From: JBFXAN01 sp050184225
GTDB lineage: Bacteria; Chloroflexota; Dehalococcoidia; CAUJGQ01
Direction of reading: 5' to 3'
NCBI GenBank assembly: GCA_050184225.1
Contig: JBFXAN010000004.1
Coordinates: 29,743 to 93,742, forward strand
DNA length: 64,000 bases
Every line of letters starts with the position of its first letter. Position 1 is the first letter of the stretch. Both the position numbers and the translations under genes were made by a program. Positions 1 through 7,678 of the stretch are shown here, piece by piece. The notes beneath the pieces were generated by a model that did not search any database, was not told where the DNA came from, and was given only the letters and a program-made list of their open reading frames with translations.

Positions 1-99
1 GCCGCCGGCGCCGGCAGCGTTTTCTCCTTCACGATTCCCATCACATTGAACGATTGGGAGGACGGTTCGCATCCGGCGGGTGAGTGTGCACCGGCATGA
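1..99 (+). CDS. Sensor histidine kinase, C-terminal end only (cut by the window edge)
   Basis: The frame is open from base 1 and ends at TGA 97-99. The visible 32 residues begin with a Gly-rich turn followed by SVFSFTIPI, the usual last strand of a histidine-kinase ATPase domain (the G-x-G-S-x-F-x-F-x-x-P pattern). The stop overlaps the ATG of the next gene (ATGA), so kinase and receiver protein are translationally coupled and probably partners. The rest of the protein, including its sensor part and the phosphorylated His, lies outside the window. The identification rests on a short stretch and on the receiver neighbour. Confidence 0.6.
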   Translation, partial: AAGAGSVFSFTIPITLNDWEDGSHPAGECAPA

Positions 100-506
100 C
101 AAAAGCACCAGAGCGCCATCGCGTCATCATCGTCGAAGGCGTGCCGGCCTTGCGCGACGCTCTCCGCTGGGCGCTGGAGGAGACGCCCGACCTCGCCGTT
201 GCCGGCGAAACCGGCAGCGGCGTTGAGGCCGTCGCCCTGGCCGAGCGCCTGCAGCCGGACCTGGTAATCGTGGACGCGGGGCTGCACCCGATGGACGGCT
301 TTACCGTGACACACATCCTCAAGGAATTGCCGAGGCCGCCCGCCGTCCTCCTCCTGGCGGCGCATTGCGATCCCCCGACCATTCAGCGCGCGGACGAGGC
401 CGGCAGTGATGGGATCGCCGGCAAAGATACCGACTGGGATTCCTTGCTCTTCGCGATCCGGCATGTGCTCGGACACCCGACCCCACGCGCCGGCCGGCCG
501 GCCTAA
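96..506 (+). CDS. Single-domain response regulator (receiver only)
   Basis: About 136 residues that fit one CheY-like receiver domain with no output domain. Visible receiver features are the N-terminal strand RVIIVEG, the phospho-acceptor Asp in LVIVDAGLH, and the C-terminal Lys in GIAGKD. The usual Asp-Asp acidic pair after strand 1 is replaced by Glu-Gly, so metal binding may be altered. ATG at 96 is chosen over GTG at 84 because it overlaps the kinase stop in an ATGA junction. The protein probably receives phosphate from the upstream kinase and acts by protein contact rather than DNA binding. The target is unknown. Confidence 0.75.
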   Translation: MTKAPERHRVIIVEGVPALRDALRWALEETPDLAVAGETGSGVEAVALAERLQPDLVIVDAGLHPMDGFTVTHILKELPRPPAVLLLAAHCDPPTIQRADEAGSDGIAGKDTDWDSLLFAIRHVLGHPTPRAGRPA

Positions 507-617
507 GTTGTGCGGCCACGCGCTCGCGCTCCTTACTATGGGCGAGTACGGTGAGACCAGCGGCCGCGGCGCCGGTTTGCGGGCGGCCGCTGCGAGATCC
601 GGCTGGAGGAGACACCG

Positions 618-1286
618 ATGGGACTCGTGGCTGAGATGCGGAGGCAAGCGGCGTCGATCTGGGCGGCGGAGCAGTCGCACCCATTTGTCTGCGGCATTGG
701 CGACGGCACGCTCGACATGGAGCGCTTCAAGTACTACGTCGCGCAGGATTACGTCTATCTGGTCGAGTTCGTCCGCGTGCTGGCACTGGCGGCGGCCAAG
801 TCGAACGACCTGGCGGCGATGGAGCAGTTCACCGAGCTTCAGCACATGATCCTCACCACCGAGATGGCGTTGCATCGCGGCTATTGCGAACGCTTTGGCA
901 TCACCGCCGCACAGCTCGAGGCGACGGTCCCCTCACCCACGACGCATGCGTACACGCGGCACCTGCTCGCGGTCGCCTACAGCGGCACCGTGGCGGAGAT
1001 CGAGGCGGCGCTGCTGCCCTGCCAGTGGGGGTACGCCGAGATCGGCGCGGCGCTGGCCTCGGCCGGCGAGCCGGTAGACGCGCCGCACTACGGGGAATGG
1101 ATCGGGATGTACGCCTCGCCGGAGTATCAATCACTCGCCGGCGGCATGTGCGACCTGACCGACCGCCTGGCCGAGCGGGCAGGTGCGGACGAGCGGGCGC
1201 GGATGCGGGAGCATTTCATCACCAGCAGCCGCTACGAGTGGATGTTCTGGGACGCCGCGCTGAAGATGGAGCAGTGGCCGGTGTAA
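618..1286 (+). CDS. tenA: TenA-type aminopyrimidine aminohydrolase / thiaminase II
   Basis: 222 residues, the normal length for TenA. The family pattern HPFVCGIGDGTL (residues 21-32), Asp44 in VAQDY and the catalytic Cys135 in LLPCQWGY are all present; Asp44 and Cys135 fall at the same numbers as in the Bacillus subtilis enzyme. TenA hydrolyses aminopyrimidine breakdown products of thiamine so the pyrimidine can be salvaged in the cytoplasm. The start has a GGAGGA ribosome site. It is monocistronic here, with no thiamine genes beside it. I looked for a TPP riboswitch in the upstream 110 bases and saw none. Confidence 0.9.
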   Translation: MGLVAEMRRQAASIWAAEQSHPFVCGIGDGTLDMERFKYYVAQDYVYLVEFVRVLALAAAKSNDLAAMEQFTELQHMILTTEMALHRGYCERFGITAAQLEATVPSPTTHAYTRHLLAVAYSGTVAEIEAALLPCQWGYAEIGAALASAGEPVDAPHYGEWIGMYASPEYQSLAGGMCDLTDRLAERAGADERARMREHFITSSRYEWMFWDAALKMEQWPV

Positions 1287-1403
1287 CATCACCGCCGAGC
1301 TCGACCGGGAGTGGCTCTCTCAATCCGCACCGCTGGACCGCCCATCTGGCGAGACTACCACCTGTAGTCATCATATCCCCGGCTCAGAATCGCTCGACGG
1401 CGC

Positions 1404-2822
1404 TTACATGCCCGGCCAGCGGTCGTTCCAAGGGCGGGCCTGTTCAAAGGCACGGGATGCCTGGAGGACGCGCAGATCGCCATGACGCGGGCCGACGATC
1501 TGGAGGCCGGCGGGCAGTCCGCTGTCGGTGAAGCCGGCCCGCACCGTCGCCGCCGGATGGCCGGAGAAGTTGAACAGGGGAGTGAAGGGCACGACCTCCG
1601 GGCGGATATCGATCCCCTCTATCTCGGTGGGGATCGGCCCGTCGGCATCGAAGGCTTCGTAGGGCATCGTCGGCAGAAGGAGCAGATCGTAGCGATCGAA
1701 GAGATTCCAGAGCCAACGATTCAGCGCTCCGCGCAGGCGGTACGCCTCGCCGAAGTCATGGGCGCCGATGCTCTCGACGCCGTTGAAGCCGCGGGCGTAC
1801 GGCGCGCTGAAGAGATCGCGGTGATTCGTCACCAGATCCTCCATCCCGGCGAGCGCCTGGAACCGGCCCATCCGCAGCCACCAGCTGCCCATCCCCGGCA
1901 TGCCGTCCTCATTCTCTTCAACCTCGTGGCCGAGTTCCTGGAAGGCGCGGGCCGCGGCCTCCACTTCCCGCGCCACGTCGCTCTGCACCTTCGGACAGGC
2001 AAGCTGACGGTTGAAGGCGATGCGCAGCTTCGGCAGCGGTTCCTCGAGCCGGTCGAGGTAGGAATAGGGCGCGCGCGGCAGCGAGGTCGGATCGGCCGGG
2101 TGGTAGCCGGCGACGGCGTCCAGGTAGAGGGCGGCATCACGCACGGTGCGGGTGAGCGGACCGAAGCAGCTGGTATCGGTCCAGGGCAACATCTCGCTCG
2201 GGGTGATCGGCACCGTGCCGAAGGTGGGCTTGAGGCCGTAGGCGCCGACGAAGCAGGCGGGAATGCGGATCGAGCCGCCGCCGTCGGACGCCGTCGCGAT
2301 CGAGACCATGCCGGAGGCGATCGCCGCCGCCGCACCGCCGCTGGAGCCGCCGGGCGTTCGCTCCGGATTCCAGGGGTTGCGCGTCGTGCCGAAGACCTCG
2401 TTCGTGGTGAAGCAGGTGTAGCCAAACTCCGGTGAGTTGGTCTTGCCCAAGCAGATCGCGCCCGCGGCCTTGAGCCGGGCGACGTGGACATCATCGCGCT
2501 CGGCCAAGCGGTCCTTGAAGGCGCGCGAACCGGCGGTGGAGAGGAACCCCTCGGCGCTCTCCAGCTCTTTCACACCGAACGGAAGTCCGCCGAGCGGCCC
2601 CAGGTCTTCGCCGCGGGCGATGCGGTCGGTCTGCGCGCGGGCTGCCGCCATCCCCCGTTCGGGGTCGATCTGGATGAACGCATTGAGCGTCGGATTCTCC
2701 GCATCGATCCGGGCGAGCGTCGCCTCCATCAGCTCGACCGGCGAGAGTTCCTTGCGCCGGATCATCGCCGCCAGGGTCTCCGCCGGCAGGTAGGCAAGAT
2801 CGGTGGTGGATGGTGTCGCCAT
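1404..2822 (-). CDS. Amidase-signature family hydrolase
   Basis: 472 residues, full length for the amidase signature (AS) family. The Gly/Ser-rich core GGSSGGAAAAIASG, followed about 20 residues later by SDGGGSIRIPA, supplies the Ser-cisSer of the Ser-cisSer-Lys triad. The Lys lies earlier in GVKE (PFGVKELES). The protein is cytoplasmic, with no signal peptide. ATG is preceded by GGAGG at six bases. AS enzymes hydrolyse amide bonds of varied substrates; GatA of the tRNA amidotransferase belongs to the same family, but no gatB or gatC is nearby, so a stand-alone amidase is more likely. Substrate cannot be told. Confidence 0.88.
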   Translation of the reverse strand: MATPSTTDLAYLPAETLAAMIRRKELSPVELMEATLARIDAENPTLNAFIQIDPERGMAAARAQTDRIARGEDLGPLGGLPFGVKELESAEGFLSTAGSRAFKDRLAERDDVHVARLKAAGAICLGKTNSPEFGYTCFTTNEVFGTTRNPWNPERTPGGSSGGAAAAIASGMVSIATASDGGGSIRIPACFVGAYGLKPTFGTVPITPSEMLPWTDTSCFGPLTRTVRDAALYLDAVAGYHPADPTSLPRAPYSYLDRLEEPLPKLRIAFNRQLACPKVQSDVAREVEAAARAFQELGHEVEENEDGMPGMGSWWLRMGRFQALAGMEDLVTNHRDLFSAPYARGFNGVESIGAHDFGEAYRLRGALNRWLWNLFDRYDLLLLPTMPYEAFDADGPIPTEIEGIDIRPEVVPFTPLFNFSGHPAATVRAGFTDSGLPAGLQIVGPRHGDLRVLQASRAFEQARPWNDRWPGM

Positions 2823-2908
2823 GGTGTCCTCCGCAGTGGCGCATTACACGGTGTCTCTGCACCGAACTGTACCAGTCGCGCCCCAGAAGCGTGCGCGCGT
2901 GCCACGGC

Positions 2909-3982
2909 TCAAGGCGCTGATGGGTTGAGCAGCACGAGGCCCTGGGGACGCATGCCCGTCGGAATGCGTCCGACGACAGCGAGTTGATCCATATCGACGA
3001 CCAGCACCGAATTGTCGCTCGGGCTGGTGACAAAGGCGACCGCCCCGTCCGGTCTAAAGCAGATGTTTCCCTGCGATTCGCCCAGCTCGATGCGGGTCAC
3101 TACGTCGCCCGAGGTGCGGTCGAGGACGAAAAGCGCGTCACTGGCGAGATGCGCGATCAGACCGTACGGGCCACCGGGCTGGAAGGCCGATTGCTCGGGA
3201 TCCCGGCCGACGGGCGTGCTCTGCATCACCGCCATTGACTCGGCGTCGAGCACGACGTTCATCGCCGTCGCCTGCGTCTGGACCCAGACGGCGCGGCCAT
3301 CGGGACGGACGCGCAGCATGAATGGCCTGCTGCCGCCGGGAAAGGCAACCCGCTGGACGATCACGCGGCGTTCGAGGTCGACCTTCGCGACGGTGTCCTG
3401 GTCGCGTTCCGGGGTGAAACCGAACCGACCGTTCGGCGCGAAGTGGAAGTCTCAGGGGAATTCCCCCGTTTCGACGTAGTCGATCACCCGGCCCGCCGGC
3501 AGGTCGATCACGGCGAGGCGGTTGTCTCCCGCGAGATTGACCCAGGCGGTGGTGCGATCGGGCATCAGCATCAGGCTGTGGGCCGGTCCGGTGCCGAAGG
3601 CCGGCACGCTCCGCGCCAGGTGCAGCGCTACAGGATCGATCGCAATCGCCCGCACCTCGTTGTCGGGGAAATCATAGGTCCAGATCGAGCGGCCGTCCCA
3701 GAAAGTCTGCTCGTTGGACAACCAGCGCACGGTGACGCCCAGCGGCGCCGTCAGCAGCGGTTGCCAGGTTGCGGGATCGAAGACGGTTACATCCTGGTTG
3801 GTTGTGCCGAAGGCATAGCCGAGCAGGCGACGAGCGGGCAGGGGAGGCTTGAATGGACCTGCCGGCATCGCTTCGGCGCGATGCGACGCCGAAGCCGGTT
3901 GCCCGCGACCTGCCAACCAGATCGCGGCGGAGGCCGCCGCGATCCGTTTCAGCAGCGCGCGCCGGTTGATGTCCGCTGTCAT
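2909..3982 (-). pseudogene. Exported YncE-like beta-propeller protein interrupted by an in-frame TGA
   Basis: Two open segments (3982-3455 and 3451-2909) lie in the same frame, separated only by TGA at 3452-3454; without it the product is about 357 residues. The N-terminus has a twin-arginine signal (NRRALLKRIAAASAAIWLAG). The rest is repeated beta-propeller blades such as DNRLAVIDLPAGRV and DNSVLVVDMDQLAVVGRI, as in YncE/40-residue YVTN proteins of the cell envelope. Reading continues sensibly across the stop (GEFP-stop-DFHFAPNGRFGF). A single TGG-to-TGA change, a sequencing error or readthrough would all fit. Selenocysteine is unlikely because blade positions are not redox sites. Confidence 0.7.
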
Positions 3983-4267
3983 GCGACCGATGCGAGGCGG
4001 TGTGAGCCTCGCGATGTGGCGGTCGGATCGCGCCGAAGCGACGGCCGGCGGCGCGTCATGGCGGCGTAGGCGTGCCGGCGCGGGCGGACCGTCCGCGCAC
4101 AGATCAGGGCTTCAGCGCGAGAGATTTCCCCGTCCAAATCCCTGGACTGCGTCATTTCGATCGATCAGAGGACACCTCTTGCCTCGTCTATTGGTCGATC
4201 AACCGCGCGAGTATAGCAGTCTTCGTAACGTAATGCGGTAGACCGGGTGCAACTCGTCGTTGAGGAA

Positions 4268-4285
4268 TGTTACATCTATGTAACA
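4268..4285. promoter_or_regulatory. Perfect palindrome TGTTACAT-CT-ATGTAACA, operator-like
   Basis: An exact 8+8 inverted repeat with a two-base centre sits in the 473-base gap between the divergent propeller gene and nfeD (3983-4455), about 170 bases before the nfeD start. Its size and symmetry suit a dimeric regulator. The surrounding AT-rich stretch (4180-4330) probably holds the promoters for both directions. No other gene is visible in this gap. Confidence 0.45.
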
Positions 4286-4455
4286 GGGTGTCTATCTGGA
4301 TATGAAACCAGTCCGAGCTATGGTACCCTGTCACCAGAATGATACGTCGTAGTTGCGGCCCGGCGGATACCGTGGAGTGGTGGAGTCTGTGCGAACAGGC
4401 TCTTTTTTGCTCTCTGACGATTGTCAGCCGCGGCGGATAGGGAAGCGAGGCGACC

Positions 4456-5382
4456 ATGCGGAGCGTCATCGGCGGGCGCCGGACTCGGTGGTTGCTCGGC
4501 GCCGTCCTTGTATCGGCTGGTACGTTGCTTCAGCAGAGTTCCGTCTATGCCCAAGATGCAGAGGGCACAACCCAGGTGGTCGAGGCATCGTCGGGATTCA
4601 TCGAGCAGGCCGCCCCGATCATCACGAACCCAGCCGTCGCCGCTGTGCTGATCGCGGCGGGCGTCTTGTTGCTGCTGGCGGACCTGTTTACGGCGGGGTT
4701 CGGACTGGCCGGCATGCTTGGCATTGGGCTGCTCGCCGTCTTTTTCTGGGGACACTATCACGCCGGGCTGGCCGGATGGGAGAGCATCGCACTGGTGGCG
4801 CTCGGCGTCGTGCTGCTCGCGCTCGAAGTCTTCGTCATTCCCGGCTTCGGCATCGCCGGCATCGCGGGGTTGGCCGCGTTGCTCGGTGGCCTGTTCCTTT
4901 CGATGATCGGCGACGAGAATGTCTCGCGCGAGGCGATGGTGCGCGCCGGTTCGACGGTGAGCGTGGCCGTGATCACGACCGTCGCGGGCGGGGTCGCGCT
5001 GCTCTGGTTGCTACCGCAATTGCCGTGGCTGCGCGGGTTGGTGCTGCAGACCCAGGTGCCGATTCCGGAGTCAGCCGGCGGCCGCGATTCCTTGATCCTC
5101 GGTGCAGCTCTCGATCGCGATGGTGCGGACGGTTGGAGTCGAGGCGTTGCGCCGGAGCCACGTTCGCTTCTGGGCGCGACTGGGGTGGCGCTCTCTGACC
5201 TGCGGCCGAGCGGCTTTGCCTGGATCGGTGGGACGCGGGTCGATGTGGTCAGTCGTGGCGAGTTCATCCCGGCGGGCGCACCGATCGAGATGATCGCCGA
5301 CGAAGGCTACCGACGGGTGGTCCGGCGGGTGGAGGAGCATGACACGGGCACACGGGACGCGGATGTCTCCGGTGTGCGGTAG
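4456..5382 (+). CDS. nfeD: NfeD-type membrane protein (short form, no protease domain)
   Basis: 308 residues. A signal-like N-terminal segment (residues 10-30) is followed by a cluster of hydrophobic helices (about 55-190) with the NfeD run [13 protein letters not shown] and [14 protein letters not shown]-terminal soluble domain (about 235-295) with [20 protein letters not shown] matches the OB fold of NfeD. The ClpP-like serine protease domain of the long form is absent. NfeD partners with flotillin-like proteins in membrane domains, and floA follows 32 bases downstream. The gene probably starts an nfeD-floA-orf96 operon. Confidence 0.88.
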   Translation: MRSVIGGRRTRWLLGAVLVSAGTLLQQSSVYAQDAEGTTQVVEASSGFIEQAAPIITNPAVAAVLIAAGVLLLLADLFTAGFGLAGMLGIGLLAVFFWGHYHAGLAGWESIALVALGVVLLALEVFVIPGFGIAGIAGLAALLGGLFLSMIGDENVSREAMVRAGSTVSVAVITTVAGGVALLWLLPQLPWLRGLVLQTQVPIPESAGGRDSLILGAALDRDGADGWSRGVAPEPRSLLGATGVALSDLRPSGFAWIGGTRVDVVSRGEFIPAGAPIEMIADEGYRRVVRRVEEHDTGTRDADVSGVR

Positions 5383-5414
5383 GCGGCCCGGGCGATGGGC
5401 CAGGAGGACGAGCC

Positions 5415-6386
5415 ATGGACGCTGCGAGCCTGACGTTGATCCTGACCGCGGGGTTGATTCTCTTCGTACTCGTGCTGTTCTTCTATTTCGTGCCGGTGGG
5501 ACTATGGATCACGGCGATGTTCTCCGGTGTGCCGGTCGGCATCGGCAACTTGATCGGGATGCGGCTGCGCAAGGTCAACCCCGGCGACATCGTTCGGCCG
5601 CTGATCAGCGCGAGCAAGGCCGGATTGCACCTGAACATCAGCCAGATGGAGGCGCACTATCTCGCCGGCGGCAACGTCGGCCGGGTAGTGACGGCGCTGA
5701 TCTCGGCCGACCGCGCCAACATCGATCTGCCCTGGAAGCGGGCGACGGCGATTGACCTGGCCGGCCGGGACGTACTCGAAGCGGTCCAGGTCAGCGTCAA
5801 CCCGAAGGTGATCCAGACGCCACGCGTCTCGGGGGTGGCGAGAGACGGCATTCAGGTAATCGCCGTCGCCCGCGTGACCGTGCGCGCCAACATCGAGCGG
5901 TTGGTCGGTGGCGCCGGCGAGGAGACGATCATCGCCCGCGTCGGCGAAGGCACGGTCTCCTCGATCGGTTCTGCCGACAGCCACAAGCATGTCCTGGAGA
6001 ACCCGGACGCGATCTCGCGGCATGTGCTCGAACGCGGTCTGGACTCCGGCACGGCCTTCGAGATCCTCTCGATCGACATCGCCGACGTCGATGTGGGGCG
6101 CAATATCGGCGCGGAGCTGCAGACCGACCAGGCAGAGGCGGACAAGAAGATCGCCCAGGCGAAGGCCGAGGAGCGCCGGGCGATGGCCGTCGCCCACGAG
6201 CAGGAGATGCGCGCCCGCGTGGTCGAGGCAGAGTCGCAGGTGCCGCTGGCGCTGGCGGAGGCATTCCGCAACGGGCGGCTCGGCGTGATGGATTACTACC
6301 GGATGCAGAATGTGCAGGCGGACACCCAGATGCGGGAATCGCTCGCCGGGGATGAGGCCCGCACGAACGGGACCGTGGGGGCTTAG
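5415..6386 (+). CDS. floA: Flotillin-like protein FloA
   Basis: 323 residues, typical FloA length. An N-terminal hydrophobic hairpin (residues 7-45) anchors the protein in the membrane. It is followed by the conserved [17 protein letters not shown] and an SPFH-type region with [22 protein letters not shown] (read in two parts). A C-terminal Ala/Glu-rich coiled coil (about 240-300; [20 protein letters not shown]) follows. FloA oligomerises into membrane microdomains that organise other membrane proteins. A GGAGGACGAGCC leader precedes the ATG. Co-transcription with nfeD is the standard arrangement. Confidence 0.93.
   Translation: MDAASLTLILTAGLILFVLVLFFYFVPVGLWITAMFSGVPVGIGNLIGMRLRKVNPGDIVRPLISASKAGLHLNISQMEAHYLAGGNVGRVVTALISADRANIDLPWKRATAIDLAGRDVLEAVQVSVNPKVIQTPRVSGVARDGIQVIAVARVTVRANIERLVGGAGEETIIARVGEGTVSSIGSADSHKHVLENPDAISRHVLERGLDSGTAFEILSIDIADVDVGRNIGAELQTDQAEADKKIAQAKAEERRAMAVAHEQEMRARVVEAESQVPLALAEAFRNGRLGVMDYYRMQNVQADTQMRESLAGDEARTNGTVGA
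5502..5660 (+). other. FloA signature segment (start of the SPFH region)
   Basis: This internal segment of floA encodes the transition from the membrane hairpin to the soluble part, including the residues [12 protein letters not shown] and the downstream [17 protein letters not shown]. It is the part of FloA that is most diagnostic against other SPFH proteins such as HflK/HflC or stomatins. It is listed as support for the gene assignment, not as a separate gene. Confidence 0.5.
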
Positions 6387-6388
6387 CG

Positions 6389-6679
6389 ATGCAGCGGATT
6401 CGCGCGTCGGGGCTGTTGCAATCGCTGGTTGCCGGCCGGGAGGATCTGATCGATCAACTGCTTCGGTCAGAGGCGGTCACGGAGGAGGAGGATCGGCCAC
6501 CCAAGCGCGCCGCTCGGTCCGAACCACTACCGCCGTCTCCGTCGCCTGCTTCGGCGCCACCGGTTCGGCCGGCCACGGCGCCCGGCATTCGTCAGATTTT
6601 CTCCTCGCGCCGAGCACTCCGGCAGGCGATGATCCTGAACGAAGTGCTCGGCCCTCCGAAGTCACTGCGGCAGGAATAG
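6389..6679 (+). CDS. Small uncharacterised protein of the nfeD-floA operon
   Basis: 96 residues, starting two bases after the floA stop, so probably coupled to it. An N-terminal helix (SGLLQSLVAGREDLIDQLLR) and a C-terminal helix (ASSRRALRQAMILNEVLG-like, ending GPPKSLR) flank a Pro/Ser-rich, likely disordered linker. There is no signal peptide or membrane segment. The conserved-looking ends joined by a low-complexity middle suggest an adaptor peptide, but I do not recognise a named family. Position in the operon suggests a role with FloA at the membrane. Confidence 0.6.
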   Translation: MQRIRASGLLQSLVAGREDLIDQLLRSEAVTEEEDRPPKRAARSEPLPPSPSPASAPPVRPATAPGIRQIFSSRRALRQAMILNEVLGPPKSLRQE

Positions 6680-6700
6680 CGGCCTGCTATTCCTGCCGCA
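6666..6700 (+). terminator. Strong hairpin closing the nfeD-floA operon
   Basis: A perfect 15-bp stem (6666-6680 with 6686-6700) has a five-base loop and overlaps the stop codon of the preceding small gene. No T-run follows, so it may act as an RNA-stabilising or Rho-linked end rather than a classical intrinsic terminator. Confidence 0.6.
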
Positions 6701-6861
6701 TCGGGCACAAAGGTTCACGTACACGCTGCGCACGTCACTCGACCGAGACAGCGGCGCGCCGATCGGTTCATACTCAAGGAACAGTCTGGCGGGCGCGCGC
6801 CGGCCATTCCCGGCATGCCGGACAAAGGCTGAGCGCCACCCGCCTACCGGGAGGGCGGGCC

Positions 6862-7329
6862 ATGGGCGAGGTCGTATACGTTTCGAAGGCGCGCATCGAG
6901 CCGGTACGGGGTCCGATTCGCCACGGCTATCTGGGCACAATCGCGGAGCCGGTGGTCTACGGCATGCAAGGGAGCCTGCGCGATTGGTACGGCGTCGGCC
7001 CGGAGGAACCGGAGACGGCTTCGACGCTGGACCACATCGTCGCCGCTGTCGGCGCTTGAATGGCCGGTACGCTGCGCGGCGCGCTGGCGGCACGAGGTAT
7101 CCGGCTGACCAAGGAGACATTCAAGACAGAGGTCGAAGGGCTGATCGAGAAGGCCGGTAACGGCATTCGTATCACCACCATTCGCCTTCACTACCGCCTC
7201 ACCATCCCCAGGGACAAACGCGCGGAGGCCGAACGCGCCGTGTCCGTTCATGACAAAGGATGTCCGGCCACACAGAGCGTGACACCCGCAATCACCGTCG
7301 AGTGGGACGCTGACTACGAGGAAGTCTGA
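6862..7329 (+). CDS. OsmC/Ohr-family peroxidase with in-frame UGA at the peroxidatic Cys (candidate selenoprotein)
   Basis: ATG 6862 to TGA 7327-7329 reads as one 155-residue OsmC-type protein if TGA at 7057-7059 is decoded. The UGA is residue 66, in TLDHIVAAVGA-U-MAGTLRGA, exactly where the family has its peroxidatic Cys (GAC-x-A-x-TL). The second Cys of the family is present at residue 134 in KGCPATQSV, 68 residues later, the usual spacing. Length and both flanks match the family, so a chance frame join is unlikely. OsmC-like proteins are among known bacterial selenoprotein families. A hairpin follows the UGA (next entry). OsmC enzymes reduce organic hydroperoxides in the cytoplasm. The alternative is a TGC/TGT-to-TGA nonsense mutation. 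Confidence 0.72.
7063..7105 (+). promoter_or_regulatory. Candidate bacterial SECIS hairpin after the osmC UGA
   Basis: By eye, 7063-7070 pairs with 7097-7105 with one bulged U. Inside, CGC (7070-7072) pairs with GCG (7087-7089), and GCGC (7074-7077) with GCGC (7081-7084) around a GGC loop that begins 19 bases after the UGA (the two inner options compete at base 7070). A G in the first loop positions at this distance agrees with the general bacterial SECIS pattern. The region is GC-rich, so some pairing is expected by chance; a proper fold is needed. Confidence 0.35.
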
Positions 7330-7441
7330 GCCGGAGGCCGACCGGTGCGCCCGCTGCAGCCGCCCGTGGACGGCGCGACAGCTCTATCTGCACGGCGATG
7401 CGCCCCGCTGCCTGGGCTGCACGTTACGGCAGCGATCCCTG

Positions 7442-7642
7442 TTGCGCCGGTCTGCCATGACCGCGTTGGTGGTCGGCACCGTCCTCACGGTGATCAACCA
7501 GGGGACCGTGCTGGCGGCAGGCGACGTGCCACGGGCGCTTCTCTGGAAGGTGCCACTCACCTACGCCGTGCCATTTTGCGTGTCAACCTGGGGCGCCCTT
7601 TCCAACTCGCGCATACGACGGCGGAAGGGAGCGCGGCGTTGA
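7442..7642 (+). CDS. NrtS-like small membrane protein, start unresolved
   Basis: 66 residues from TTG 7442 (ATG at 7457). The sequence TVLTVINQG and, after a short loop, LLWKVPLTYAVPFCVSTWGA form two membrane helices characteristic of the NrtS nitrate/nitrite transporter family. Reading the same frame upstream from about 7331 gives a zinc-ribbon-like stretch with CARC and CLGC (7346-7420) that runs straight into the membrane part, so the true protein is probably longer. That stretch has no ATG, GTG or TTG. A GTG with an ideal GGAGG (7345) is one frame off, suggesting a small indel at the start. It directly follows the OsmC gene. Confidence 0.55.
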   Translation: MRRSAMTALVVGTVLTVINQGTVLAAGDVPRALLWKVPLTYAVPFCVSTWGALSNSRIRRRKGARR

Positions 7643-7678
7643 GGCGAGTGTTGAGGCAGCGCTCGTACAAGAGAGATC

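Noticed and set aside
540..617. Possible TPP riboswitch before tenA
   Set aside because: The conserved CUGAGA and ACCUGAU-type segments of the THI box are not present in order.
1482..2435. Long plus-strand frame opposite the amidase gene
   Set aside because: It is the antisense shadow of a well-defined amidase gene and has no family pattern.
3452..3454. Selenocysteine codon in the beta-propeller gene
   Set aside because: The position is within a propeller blade with no redox pattern, and a TGG-to-TGA change explains it more simply.
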